Assembly: GCA_026826555.1 (NCBI GenBank)
Contig: JAKSZT010054582.1
Location: 149,700-213,699, forward strand
DNA from: Tolypeutes matacus
Lineage: Eukaryota > Chordata > Mammalia > Cingulata > Chlamyphoridae
Length of the DNA: 64,000 bases
Reading direction: 5' to 3'
Below, in pieces: positions 35,170 through 47,800 of the stretch (positions within the stretch are counted from its first letter, which is position 1; the number at the start of each line of letters is the position of its first letter). The notes beneath the pieces were generated by a model. The model ran no database searches. It was not told the origin of the DNA and was given only the letters and a program-made list of their open reading frames with translations. The position numbers were made by a program, and so were the translations under genes.

Positions 35170-35690
35170 TTTTTCTTGATATCTGCAAAGGATAAGAGGA
35201 TGGAATTAAGAGAGAACACGAGTATTGCAATATAAAGAGTATTTGCAGTCTCTAATTAGCGTTATGATTTGACTTAGTAATTTCCCCTTTTCCAATATCT
35301 TACCTATAATATTTAAAATATTTAACTAGAAAGACTCTAGTATCTTCAAGTGTTTTCATTTGCCTGGCTCATAAACAATAAAACAATGCATAAACAAAGT
35401 GCTAGGGTCTTAAAAACTTCCGGATGTATTTAAAATGCTACTCTTAATGTGAACAAAAAGCTAAAGTAAATTTCATTCAAAAGAAATATAAAGAAAAGAA
35501 AAATTCCAATTTATTAGTGCTTAAAAATTGAAACTGGAACTTTAACTTGTGGTCCCTATTGAAGCTCTCTTTTACTAACCTTAATTTAGATTTATTATTA
35601 GCTAATATCAAATATATAAGATATAAGAATAAACTGTACCAACATATTTAAACCTGAAACATTCCAAGTATGCCCTTATCTTTAAGTCAT
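35170..35690. other. Short intergenic stretch, nothing identified
   Basis: AT-rich, with no frame or repeat recognised between the olfactory pseudogene and the solo LTR. Confidence 0.5.
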
Positions 35691-35692
35691 AC

Positions 35693-36221
35693 TGTTAGAG
35701 GTTCCCTATTGCAAAGTTCAGAGCATATGATTAACAGACTGTGTCATAAAGAAAGGAGCCTACCTGTGAAAATACATGTGAGAGTGCAACCATCTCTTCA
35801 CAAGGACCAAGGAACCACATGGGGATGGAGCAGAAGGAGATAAGAATCTCCACTCCCTCCTGACTAAAGCTTCCTCAGCTCCTCTTGCATCCAAGAATAC
35901 CCTACCTACTAGCCCACTACCCCCAAACCATATAAGGAAAGGAATTTGCTTTTATAGCCCCTATTGGCTTCCAGGCTATACTCAGACCCTCTTCCCCTCC
36001 CCACAAACTAATATTTCCCTGCCTATTGATGTACTATATAAATTCACATCTGCACCTTCCAGGGGTGGGCTGAAGTCTCTCTTCAAACTCCTGCCATGCC
36101 CAGAGGGGAGCTGAAGTCTATTCTTCAGACCCCCTCTGTTGGGAGACCTTCCCAATAAACTTCCTGCCTGCAATTGTCAGTCTCTGCATCCCAGTGAGTG
36201 CGGCTATTTTTCTCCCACACA
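35693..36221 (+). mobile_element. Probable solo LTR of an endogenous retrovirus
   Basis: A block of higher GC content than its flanks contains a TATA-like 'actatataaattc' (about 36033), an AATAAA at about 36152, a following 'cctgcctgcaattgtcagt' region and an ACA end near 36221. This order (TATA, polyadenylation signal, short U5, CA) is typical of a gammaretrovirus-like LTR. The 5' edge could be at 35693 or about 35740. No internal viral sequence or second LTR adjoins it, so it is likely solo. A target-site duplication was not convincingly found. Confidence 0.55.
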
Positions 36222-36467
36222 TAGTCGTTATTTTTTTTTAATTGGAAGTGACTAAAGACAAGTTCCTAGCATCCAAAACCTGTTGTTTTCCTTACAAAAG
36301 AGCTACAGACATTGGATTGAATTCTGAGAAGCGTGTCCCACTGGGAATAGGGCACTCTGAGGTGGAATATGAAACATGATGAAAAGAAACATATTTTCCC
36401 TTTGGTATCCAATCAAAATACCTTACTGAGACTCAGAAAACAGAGGCCCTCATACTTTCTCTGAGAA

Positions 36468-36504
<37 letters not shown>

Positions 36505-38880
36505 AAAATACAGATAATTCCTTGCAAAATTCCCGTTTAAAGGTTGCAACACAATTTTATAACAGGCAATGTATTTTCTACATTACTGTTCATCTGTTGT
36601 GTGGGAGATGTTTGTGTTCATTTATTTCTACACCTTACCTGATAGTTTAATTTTAATATTTATACAAAATATTTTAAACTATTCAGGATTCTATAATTTA
36701 CCTATGTATTATAATCAATAATGTTCTTGATGGATTCATCATACTTTCATTTGTGAGACACTATTTCTTGAGTATAGTAGACAAACATATCCTAGGTAAA
36801 GAACATCCTAGGGTAGTGGGATAATACAAAATATTTTAGTTCTACAGTATATACAGTGTCCGGTAATTAATTTCCAAGGAAACATGTAGTCATTGATTAG
36901 ACTGCAATGCATACTTTAGGGAATAATATTCCAAATTGCATTAAGATATTGATATTGTATTACTCCAGTAAAAGTTGCATAACAATTTTGATGGTAATAT
37001 AGAAAAAGAGATTGAAGTTTAGGGTAAGGGGGGAATTAAAAGGCCAAATTACAAATCCTTCCCACACCTGTAATTTCAAGAGTTTATCAGATTAAAAACT
37101 GAATGTCTTTCTCTGTCTCATCCCTTCTTCCTCCCCTCCCTCTTCTCTTCCACTCTTCCATTTCTCCTCATTCATCTCTGTTATCTTCTTTAATTTTTAA
37201 ACCAATTTATAGAATATAAGTATATAGGTTACACAGAAAAGTGAATTTCACTTACCAATGGAAGGAAAATATTCAACTTCTCAGCTAATTTTGGATTCTC
37301 ATGCCTGCTCATATTGTAACATATCTCTATATCCCCACCCCCATCTAACCCCATCCCCACCAATGGAAAAAAAAAAGATAAATTTTGGGGAAGTTTTCCA
37401 CTGATGTATAAATTAGGTAAATGATAGTATTTAAAGGGAATAGAATTGAATTAGAAACATATCCTTTGATACATGAGCATCAAAGGCACAACCTCCATGG
37501 TGTGAAAACAAAGGCAAGATTTTAAAAATTTATGTCAGAAGATAGATTTAATTTAAAAGTTATATATTTTCCTTTGTTCAAATGGGAATGAAGTTTCTGG
37601 AGATAGCTTTCTGATTAAAAGGGTATAATGAATATATTATTAAAAGTTACCCTGCGTTTATTCAGGGATTTAAGAAAATTTCAAGGACTTAATGGCTCCC
37701 TAAGGTTTTTAATTTCCCAACAATTAAAATTAATAGAAGGAAAAATGGGATAACTGTGTGGGAAAATCAGAAAATATGATCTTTAAAAACAAAACAAAAT
37801 AGAATTGATTCTGACATTCAACATTTTAGCAAGGGAATCATTATAGAAGAAAATATTACTCAGACATAGTTGTTAGGAACAAAAGTTATCAAAGGACTGT
37901 GAAGTAGTAAAAAGCAAGCACTCATATAAACCAAGCCCATTCCGTGAATTCCTTGGATTTCCAGAAGACTATCAAAGAAGTTTCAAACTACTATTTTTAT
38001 AAGGCTTCTTACAGATTAACCTGATCACACATTTCCTGAACTTTCTTTCTTCCAATCTAACCTGTGAATGCTAATAATTAAGGGTTTTGTCTGAGTTTAA
38101 ACTGTATCATGCAGGATTTTGGTAGCAACGTTTCACCCTGTTCATTTACACATGCTTCTAAATATGAATAGATTTTATTCTTTATATTTAAAATATGTTT
38201 TCTTCTTAAAACCAAGGTTAAAAGCCAATGTATCAGGTGGTAGGTGTAGGGGTTGGGTGATACTCTCAGGTTTAGATAGAACAAAGATGATTGAATATTT
38301 TAAAATCTTAGCATATTCTAAGAACGTGTTGCATTCTTCATATTTTGAAATATATATCATTCCAAGTATGTATATGAAGAATAGAGAGATTAAATTTCTT
38401 GGATCTATATTCTCTTTTCTGCTAAGACATATTAGATCAAAGACAATAAACTTACAGGACTTTATAAAGGTCTATATTTGCAGGCACTCAGGTAACAATA
38501 ATTAAAACACAAATAATTACATTCAAGGAGTCAGTCAAGTCAACTGTCTTCTATAGGTCTATGAAATTCCTGAAGTATATTTCTAGTAAGTGTGCTTATA
38601 TACCAATCATTAAATACATTAAACAGGTTCTCAGATTAATACATAATGGCTCTATTAATAAAAACAACTGATATTAAATTAAAATTATTCATATATGGAG
38701 TATTTTTAAGGCATAAATAGGATTTGGCATATAGAAAATCTAATATTGTTTAAAGTAAATTAGAGTAGATTTTTGTGGAGCAAGAAGTCTTTGTGTGACA
38801 ATATGTTAATAAGATGTCATGTTAATTAAAATATTAGTGCTCAACATATTAAAGTGTTATATTTATAAATATAATTTTGG
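36222..38880. other. Intergenic; poly(A) run and pyrimidine tract
   Basis: A run of 26 A lies at 36474-36499; it may be the tail of an unrecognised retroposon. A pyrimidine-rich stretch with many TCTTCC/CCTCC units lies at about 37105-37170. A plus-strand 128-codon frame at 38119-38505 is AT-driven and has no recognisable domain. No gene was identified. Confidence 0.5.
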
Positions 38881-40430
38881 GGGACTCAAAGTTATTGTGG
38901 AACAATTATAATACAAAAAAATGATACCCATTTTAAGTATATAATTGATGGTTTTTGATAGATAAATACTCCAGGGTAATTATTATTATAATCAAAATAT
39001 AGAACGTTAACTCCCAAAATCCCTTCTTCGCATTTCCATGAAATCTCTACCCACAAGTTCCAACTCCAAGGGATTGCTGATGAGGTTTTTTTTTACTGTA
39101 TAATAGATATGCTTTCTCTAGTTTCATGAAAATGAAGTCATACAATATATGTTCTTTTGGTGTCTATCAAGCAGAATGATGTTTTGGGAATCATCTGCAT
39201 TGCTGCATGGATCAGTAGTTTGTTCCTTTATATTGATGAGTAGTATTCCATTGTATGGATATACCACATATTGATTATCCATTCACCTGGTATTATAGAT
39301 GGAATCATGTCTTTCATAAAGACATTTTTAACCCTATCCCTAATCCAATATACAAATATGAGCACATTTGTATATAAGACCTTTGAAGATGTTATTACTT
39401 AAGGTGTGATTAGACTGAATCAGGTTGGGCCTTACTCCAATATAACTGGAGTTCTTCTACAAAAGGGCAATCTGGTCAAAGAGGGGTAGAAACAAATGGC
39501 AATGTGACAGTGGCAGAGACCATATAATAGATTGCCAGCAAATCACCACCAGAATGCTACACACTTTAAAGGAATCATGTCCATGCCAGGACCATGATTT
39601 TGGACTTCTAATATCCCAAACCCTGAAACAACAAATTCTGAAACAATGAAAAACACTTGAAAGTGGTTTTTGTTACACCAATTTTGGCAAAATAAGACAC
39701 CTGGTGATGAATGTTTCCGTTGTTTCCAATATTTGGCTATTATGATTAAACCTGCTATAACCAGTAGAGTAAAAGTTTTTGGGTGTTGCACAACAGTTCA
39801 TTTCTCCTGGGTAAATGTATAGGAGGGGAGACTTCCAACCCATAAATGTGGGATATCTTTCCATTTATTATCATCTCTAATTTCTCTAAATAATATTTCA
39901 TTATTTTCAGTGTTTTTTTGTGTCATTCTGACTTCTTTTTTTGAATTACTAAATATTGTATTCTTTTGGCAATATTTTAAATGTAGTTACTTTCTCAAAT
40001 TCAATTTTGATTTGAATATATAGAAACTCACTAAATTTTTGTATATTGATTTTGTAAGTATTCCTTAGAAATTTTTATGTACAGAATCATGCACCTGACA
40101 AGAATGGCATTTTACTTCCTCCATTCAAATCTGGATGCCTTTAGATTCTTAAATTTTAATCAATTATTTATTCATTTATTTTTTTCCTTCTTTTATTTTT
40201 TATTTCTCTACCTTTTACGTTTAGGGCTATGTAAAACTGGGGTTTATTTTTTTATATGGTATTGAATGTGCTAGAAATCTCCAGTAAAATATTGAATAGA
40301 AAATTTTCTTCAGATTTGTGAAGATTTGTCCATAATTACTTCAATTTTCCTGTTTGTATTTAATTCTTTCTCTAGTTTTTTCCTTTTGGGACTCCAAGTC
40401 CTCAGCATGCAGCTGCCTGTGTGACCTAGG
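38880..40430 (-). mobile_element. L1-C, old LINE-1 3' part, split by an MLT1-like LTR
   Basis: The 3'UTR text is at 38.9-39.3 kb (complement carries the 'gaatcatacaatatatg' and 'attccattgtatggatatac' type blocks of old L1M ends). The text continues after the insertion at 39640-39850 ('gttgtttccaatatttggct') and into ORF2 up to about 40430. All frames are broken. Confidence 0.7.
39300..39640 (+). mobile_element. MLT1-like MaLR solo LTR inside L1-C
   Basis: The plus strand contains 'gatgttattacttaaggtgt', 'aatcaggttgggccttactc', 'gtggcagagacc' and 'gattttggacttctaatatc' in the order typical of ancient MLT1 LTRs. L1 text flanks it on both sides, showing a nested insertion. The subfamily is not assigned. 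Confidence 0.65.
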
Positions 40431-40681
40431 CTTAAGTTTAAAGTTTCTATGGAAACAGGTCTGTTTTTATGTTGTGATCACATTCAGACACTATTACCAA
40501 GTTTTCATTTATATTATATAAGCTAAATTCAATGTGCATTAAGGTATACCTTTTGAGGATATAACATGTTGCTCTTCATTTTTAAATGATTATGACTGTG
40601 ATGTTATAGAAATATTGTTATATTTATTTCTTTCCAATAGAAACACTGTCAAGCCAAATAAAACACAATTCACTCATTTAA

Positions 40682-40690
40682 AAAAATAAA

Positions 40691-40747
<57 letters not shown>
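40682..40747. repeat. (TAAA)n microsatellite
   Basis: About 16 tetranucleotide units, probably an expanded A-tail of an adjacent retroposon. L1-D 3' sequence begins just after it. Confidence 0.95.
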
Positions 40748-43700
40748 AGTTACCAATGCTCCCAGGGGATGGGGATGGAGGGGAAGACAATGTTTTCCCA
40801 GTAAAATGGGCTTAGCACCCTTGTCATTAATCAGTTGATCATAGATGTCCGGATATACTTCTGAACACTCAATTAAATTCCTTTGGTCTATGTATCTCTC
40901 CTTATGTCAGTATCACATTGTTTTGATTACTGTAACTTTGTAATAAGTTTAAAAGTGGAAAATGTGAGTCCACCAGCTTTGATCTTCTTGTTCAAGATGG
41001 TTTTGGTTATTCAAGGTCCCTTACCCTTCTACATAAATTTGATGATTGCCTTTGCCATTTCTTCAAAGAAGGCAGTTGGAATTTTGTTTGCTATTGCATT
41101 GAATTTCTAGTCATCCAATTTAAGAACTGACTTCTTAAAAGTATTTAGTCTTCCAATGCAGGAACCTCCTTACATTTATTGAGGTCTTCTTTCACTTCTT
41201 TCAACAATGTATGGTAGTTTTATGTGTACACATCCTTCACATCCTGGTATAAATTTATCCATAGATATTCGATTCTTTATATTATTGTTATAAGTAGATT
41301 TTTTTCTTTTACTTCCTTTTCAGATTGTTCATTACTAGTATATATAAAACACCACTGCTTTTTGTGCATTGATCTTGTACGCTGACACTTTGAAAAATTA
41401 ATTTATAGCTCTCTTAGCTTCCTTGCACACTTTACAGGATTTTCTATATATAAGATTATGTCATTTGCAAATAGAGAAAGTTGTACTTCTTTTCCAATTT
41501 GAATGCCTTTTACTTCTTTCTCTTATATTATTGTTCTAACTAGGATTTCCATTCCAATGTTGAATAACATGGTGATAGTGGACATCCTTTTCTTGTTCCT
41601 GATCTTAGAGGAAAAGCTATCAGTCTTTCACCATTGATTGTGTTGTTAACTGTGGTATTTTCATAGATGCTCTTTATCAAGTTGAGGAAATTTCCTTCTA
41701 TTACTAGTGTTCTAAGTTTTTATAAAGAAGTGGTGCTGGTGTTTGTCAAATGCATTTTCTGTGTCAATTAAAATGATCATGTGGTTTTTTTTTCCCATTG
41801 TTCTATTAATGTGGTGCATTACATTAATTGATTTCCTTATGTTGCATTATTCTGGTATTACAGGAATAAATCACACTTCATCATTGTGTATAATTCTTTT
41901 AATGCACTGTTTGATTTAGGTTGACAGTAGTCTTTTTAAGGATTTGTACATATTTGTCCATATAGGATTTTGGTCTGTAATTTTCTTTGCTTGTGGTATG
42001 TTTATCTGATTTTGGTATTAGAATGATATTGATCCATAAAATAAGTTAGGAAGTGTTTCTACTTACATTTTATGGATGAGTTTGAGCAGGATTGGTATTC
42101 TTCTTAGAATGTTTGTTAAAAATCACAAGTGAAGCTAACTATTCCTGAACTATCTTTGTTGGCAGGTGCTTGATTACAATTCAATCAATTGTTATGGGTC
42201 TGTTGGAGATTTTTCTTCATTGTTGAGACAGTGGAGGTAGTTTCTCTGTTACCTGAAATCTGTCCATATCATTGAATTTATCTAATTTGTTTGAATAATA
42301 TCATTTTATATTCCTTTTTATTTCTGTGGTGTCTGTGGTAATATCCTCCTTTAATTTCTTATTTTAGCTATTTTTGCCCTCTCTTTTTCTTAGTATATCT
42401 ATAATTTTGTTGATATTATTGATCTTTTAAAAAAAACAATCTTTGTTTTTCTTTATTCCATTGCTTTTTAATTCTCTATTGCATTTATCTCCAATATCAT
42501 CCAAGCTATTTCCTTTCTTCTGCTCATTTTGGATTTAGTTTGCCCTACTTTTACTTCAGGTGTAAGATTGGGTCCCTGATTTGAGATATTTCTTCTTATC
42601 TGATGTAAGAATTTAAAGCTGAAACTTTTCCTCTCAGCACTGCCTTTGCTACATCTCATTACTTTTGGTATGTTTTCATTTTGATTTCCTTCAAGATATT
42701 TAATAATTTCCCTTTTGATTTCTCCTTTGAACACTTGGATTTTTAGAGTGTATTGTTAAAATTCCACATATTTGTGAGTTTCCAGTTATTGATTTCTAGA
42801 TTCATTCCACTTTGGTCAGAAAAAGATATTTTATAATATTTAATTTTTAAAAACAATGCTGAGTATTTTTGTGACTTACTATATGGATTTCCTGGAGAAT
42901 GACCCATATGCATTAGAGAAGAAGGTGTATTCTGCTGTTGCCTGATGAAATGTTCTTTAAACATCTGTTAGTTTTAGTTGGCTTAATGTTGGTTTAAAGT
43001 TGTTCATGTCTTCTATTTCCTTATTGATACTCTATCTAGATGTGTTATCTTCCATTAATGAAAGTGTGGTATTGAAATTTCCTATTATTGATATTGAACA
43101 GTCTTTTCCCCCTTCAAAACTGTCTATATTTGCATATATATTTATATATATGTAACTCTTATGTCTTTTTGTTGAGTTGACTCATTGTTAGCATATAGTG
43201 ATCTTTTATGTTCTTTTTAAAAGTTCTTTATTTAAAGTGCATTTTATATGTTATTAGTATTGCTACTTCAGTACTCTTTTGAATATTATTTTCATGGTAT
43301 ATTTTTTCCCATCTTTTCAATTTCAACCTACTGTATACTTTAATTTAAAGTGACCCTCTTGTAAACAGCATAGAGTTGAAACATTTTTTATACATTCTGC
43401 CAGTCCTTGATTTTTGACTAAAGAGTTTAATCCACTTATATGAAAGGTAACTATTGATACTTCAGGACTTACTGCTAACTTTTGCTATTTCGCCTTCAAC
43501 AGTCTTAGACCTTTTTGTACCCTATTTATTCCATTACTACCTACATTTAAATTTATTTAATTTCTTGTAGTGAACTATTTTCAGGCCCTTCTCATTTCCT
43601 TCTGTCATATATTTTCTTCGTTGGTTACTCTGGGTGTGGCAGTTTGATATTATTTATGAATTCCAAAAAGAAATATTATGTTTGTAAACTGGTCTGGCTC

Positions 43701-44289
43701 CTTTAGGCATGATAACCCTTTGATTGTATTAGATTCAGCTGAGGCATCTGATTAAATTATGTTAAAATTAGGGCTTTGATTCAACCCTGTCAGAGTGCAA
43801 CTCAACATTGAGTCCCTGCCCCCTTAGTGAGCTGGTAAAACAGGCTCTCACATGGAAGTAGATACACAGCAAAGAAGAACACAGGAAAAGAGAGAAGTCT
43901 CTTTAGGTAGGATCCTGTAGCCCCAAGAAGAGAGATGAACCTGATAGTCTGAAGCGGACCTTTAAGAGAAGAGAACAGCTTAGCCAGGAAAGGAACAACC
44001 CTAGGAAGAGAGACGAGCCTTATGCCAGTCTACAACTGAGATCAGAAGAAGCTGGATCCATGTAGCCATAAGAGGAAAGAGGAAGGTTGTCCCCTCACAG
44101 ACATTACCTGCCATCTGGCATTAACACATAGCAACAGACTTTAGGTGAGAGAGTACCTTTTAAGAAACCTTGAGTTGGATTCTTTAGGGCCTTGTGACTG
44201 TTAGCTTCTACCCCAAATAAATATTCTTGTTAAAAGCCAACAGATTTCTGGTACTCTGCAGCAGCACCCATTTGGTTGACTGAAGAATT

Positions 44290-44307
44290 TGGTACTGAGG
44301 AGTGGGG
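44290..44307 (+). other. Primer-binding site, tRNA-Leu type
   Basis: The 18 bases starting TGGTACTGAGGAGTGGGG lie directly after the 5' LTR. ERVL and MaLR elements use tRNA-Leu with a TGGTACC(A)-type site; this copy differs by a few bases. It fixes the orientation of the element as plus. Confidence 0.75.
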
Positions 44308-45943
44308 GATGTACTTTTGCAAATATCAAAAATAAGGAATGGTTTTACAAAAGGTTAAGGGTTATTTTTTGGAAGAATTGTAAGAAGCTTGGTAGAAAAG
44401 GCCTGGATTGCTTTGAAGAGACTGCTGCTAGTAATATGGAGTGGAAAATTATTTTTGACAAGGGATTAGAAGGAAATAATTATGAGATGCTTGATACAAA
44501 AGGCCTAAAGTGCTTTGAAGAGACTTTTGGTAGGAATATGGATCTAAAGAAACTTTTTTATGAAGCCTTAGAATTAAATGATGAAGCTATTACTGGATAC
44601 TGAGAGAAAGGCAATCCATGTTTGAAAGTCAGAGACAACTTAGTAATATTAACTCCTGATGTTTTATGGAAGGCAGAATTTGAAAATGGTGAACCTGGAC
44701 ATTTAGCTGAAGAACTTTCTCAAGTAAACTTGGAAATGTGACTTGGCTTCTCCTTGTAGCTTACAGTAAAATGCTAGATGAGAGAGATAAGCTGAGAACT
44801 GAATTGCTAGGCACAAAGAAACCAGAAACTGTTTTAAGAAATTCCAAGCCTCTGGAAATCAAGCCCCAATTGAGGACTTAACTAAACTTGGAATTTCTAA
44901 ATCAGGATTGAAAATTCAGATATCTAAGAAAGACTTGTGGAAAGTTTTACTGTCTGATTGCTTGGACCCCTGTTTCCTGCATGCAAAACCAACAAGGTTT
45001 TTGAGAGAGCTATATGAACAAAATCAATGTCAGCCTGAAATAAAAGAGACATGGAGGGGAGATATGGAAAAGAAAATGGCTTTAAGAAGAAAACTTATGA
45101 AGCTGAGATCTGGAATTAAGACCTCTCCTTGGACCAAAATAAGGACCCCACCCATGTGTACAAAAAGGGTGTGTTTGTGCCAGAATTTGAAGAGGGTAGA
45201 TGTTCAAGCAAGCTGTTCAGGGAGAGTTTTGCCTCCCCAGCATACAGAGAGGTTAAAGCACATTCCCCAAGGGTTGAGGAGAGTAAGCTCTACACCCCAT
45301 AGGTCTGAGAGTTGTGGGGCTGCTTCCCATAAATTAGGGAATGCCAGGTTGCCAACTCATTGCTCTGAGAGGGTTGGACCTGTAGGCCAAAGATTAGGGC
45401 TAATGTTACTGTCACCTACCCATACTATGGGGGCTGAGACTGCACCCCAGATATCAGAAGAGTGGCCACCCCCCAATGTTCTTGGAGGGTGAGTGCTGGT
45501 GCTCAGTTGCCACCTAGATGCTTGATGAGGATGGAACCAAGAAAATGGCCATTTAGCCAGCCTGTGGAAAGGGTGGTTCCCTATGAGGCACCAGGGAGAA
45601 AGAACCATGATCTTGAGAATGACTTTCAGACTTTGAAATTTAATGAAGTATGCCATGAAGATGTCTGGAACTGTAGGGGACCTGTAACTCATGTTTCCTT
45701 CCCAGTTTCTCCTTATGGTAATTCAAATGTTAATCCTTTGTCTATCCCATTGTATACTGTAAGCAGATAAATTGTTTTGTAGGTTTCAGAGGTCTACAGC
45801 CAGATAGGAATTTTCCCCAAAACAAATTCTAATTCTATAAACTGATTGTGATGTGATTTTTTAAACTTAGCACTGTTACTGATTTAAGGTTTTGTTTTGT
45901 TTTTTGAATTTTGAATTTCTTTTTTGGAATTCAGAAGATGGAG
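44308..45943 (+). pseudogene. MaLR internal region, no functional gene
   Basis: Open stretches at 44289-44603 (104 codons) and 44908-45492 (194 codons) have no protease, reverse transcriptase or integrase motifs. MaLR internal regions normally keep only gag-like remnants of ERVL, and these frames may derive from that. The 44289 frame contains two related 'CFEET' segments about 40 residues apart, from a short internal duplication. Function is not inferred. Confidence 0.6.
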
Positions 45944-46570
45944 TGTGGCAGTCTGATATTATTTATGAATTACAAAAAGAAATAATTATTATGTTTGTAA
46001 ACTGGTCTGGTTCCTCTGGGCATGATAACCCTTTGATTGCATTATTTCCACTGAGAATTATGATTAAATTATGTTAAGATTAGGACTTTGATTCAACCAC
46101 ATCATTAGAATGTGACTCAATGTTGAGTCCCCACCACCTTGGTGGGCTGATAAAACACACTCACACAGAAGTAGATACACAGAGAAGAAGAACACAGAGG
46201 AAGAGAGACAGCTCATTAGACAAGATCCTCCAGCTCCAGTAAGAGAGATGAACCTGTTAGTCCACAGCTGATCTTGTGAAGAGACCAGAGCACCTGATCC
46301 CAGAAAGATATGAATCCCAGGAAGAGAGGAGAACTTTATGCCAGCCTATAGCCGAGATGAAAAGCTGGGACAACAAAGCCTTAAGAGGAAAGAGAAAGGC
46401 AGAACCCTTGCAGACAGCACCTGCCATCTTGTGTCAACACATGGCAACAGACTTTGGGTGAGAAAGTACCTCTTAAGTAACCTTGAGTTGGACTCTTCAG
46501 GGCTTTCCAACTGTAAGCTTCTACTCTAAATAAATACCCTTTATAAAAGCCAACAGATTTCTGGTACTCA

Positions 46571-46770
46571 ATCAGAAGGGAAATTATGAAATATCTTGAG
46601 GGAAATCAAAATGAAAACACAACATACTGAAAATACTGAGATATAGCAAAGATAGTATTGAGAGGAAAATTTATAACTCTAAATGCTTACATTAGAAAAG
46701 AAGAAATATCTCAAATCAGAGACCCAACTTTACACATAAAGTAAAAGAAGAGCAAACTAATACACTGGGT
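46571..46770 (+). mobile_element. Short L1 ORF2 fragment in opposite orientation to L1-D
   Basis: This piece is about 80% identical by eye to the reverse complement of about 42560-42730 within L1-D (shared 'gaagaaatatctcaaatcag' text). It lies directly at the broken end of the MaLR 3' LTR. It is either a separate L1 insertion or part of a rearrangement. Confidence 0.65.
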
Positions 46771-47529
46771 CTTAAATGTAATAACTTAAATCTATAAAAA
46801 TCACATTTGATTTGATATCAACTAAAGTTCATAGGATACACATACACTGTTCTTATACCCTTTTTTGTTGTACCTTTAAAAATTCGACTTTTTAAAAATT
46901 ATTTCTTTACTTAGGGTTCACTGTTTGTATAGTACAGTTCCGTTGATTTAAAAAAAAAACTTTTATTCTAAATTCTATCTTTATGCTTTGTGTGTTCCAA
47001 ACCATGTATTTATTGTTAGTTTGTATTCATTTGTATTTTAGAAAACTTACCACAGATCTTTGTTTTCTTATGCCATTTAATCTGCTGTCTAGTGTCCTTC
47101 CCTTTTAATCTAATGTCAGCATTTAGCATTTCTTGTAGGGCAGGTTTAATGATGACTATTTCCCTCAGCTTTTGTTTATCTGGGAATGTCTCAATCTCTG
47201 CCTCATTTTTGAAAGACAATTTCACTGGATATAAATTTTTTGTTTGGCAATTCTTTTCTTTCATCACTTTAAAAATGTCATCCCACAAATGTCTTACCTA
47301 ATGATATCTAATTAGAATTTGACATTTTATCTAATTAAAGCTCCCTTTTACATGGCATGTTACTTTTCTATTGCAACTTTCAGAATTCTTTCTCTGCCCT
47401 TGATATTCAGCAGTTTGAGTACCAAGTGACTAGGCAGGGTTCTTATTTTATTTATATTGTTTGGCATCTGTTTGGGTTTATGGATGTGGATATTCAAATT
47501 GATCATTAAAATTGTGAAGTTTTCTGCCA

Positions 47530-47800
47530 ATATAGGCATTCCCATATGCCCCACCTCCCACACCTCCCACAACCTCCCACATAAACATCTTTCATTAGTG
47601 TGGCACATCACCTGGAATGGATATACACATTCTGGGGCTTTGCCACTAAACATGGACCATAGTTCACATTGTAGACCACATTCTCTCCCACAGAGTTCTG
47701 CATTCTATATGCTGATATAAAATGGCCTATATCTGTCATTTCAATGTCACTCAGCATAATTCCCAGTTGTGAAGAAACCCCTGTATTACATATTTTTGAG
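47530..47800 (-). mobile_element. XR retroposon copy 6, fragment
   Basis: Shared blocks: 'attcccatatgccccacctc' near 47540, 'cattctggggctttgccact' near 47630 and 'gatataaaatggcctatatc' near 47715. It lacks a visible poly(A)/(T) tail, so the 3' end is truncated or decayed. It is flanked by L1-D ORF1 sequence on the left. Confidence 0.65.

Larger units (their letters stand above)
43635..46570 (+). mobile_element. MaLR (ERVL-type) LTR element with both LTRs
   Basis: The 5' LTR is at about 43635-44288 and the 3' LTR at 45944-46570. Both begin TGTGGCAGT(T/C)TGATATTATTT and share blocks through 'aagccaacagatttctggta'. The internal part is only about 1.65 kb, as in non-autonomous MaLR elements. The LTRs differ at many positions (roughly 15-20% by eye), so the insertion is old. 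The 3' LTR seems to lack its last ~25 bases and runs into a plus-strand L1 fragment. The insertion is in L1-D. Confidence 0.8.
40760..47800 (-). mobile_element. L1-D, long LINE-1, interrupted by a MaLR and an XR copy
   Basis: ORF2 sequence runs on the minus strand from about 40.8 to 43.63 kb, including reverse transcriptase text around 41.5-42.4 kb and endonuclease text near 43 kb. It resumes at about 46.9 kb and includes the ORF1 C-terminal end at 47016-47288 ('LYPVKLSFKNEAEIETFPDK'). The gap between is filled by the MaLR element and a small plus-strand L1 piece. ORF1 continues to about 47530 and is cut by XR copy 6. It is decayed throughout. Confidence 0.75.

Noticed and set aside
38119..38505. 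128-codon plus-strand frame
   Set aside because: AT-rich, no domain, no splice or transcript evidence; expected by chance in 64 kb.
44908..45492. 194-codon frame as a possible host gene
   Set aside because: It lies between two LTRs of a MaLR element and has no recognised domain; treated as element-internal sequence.
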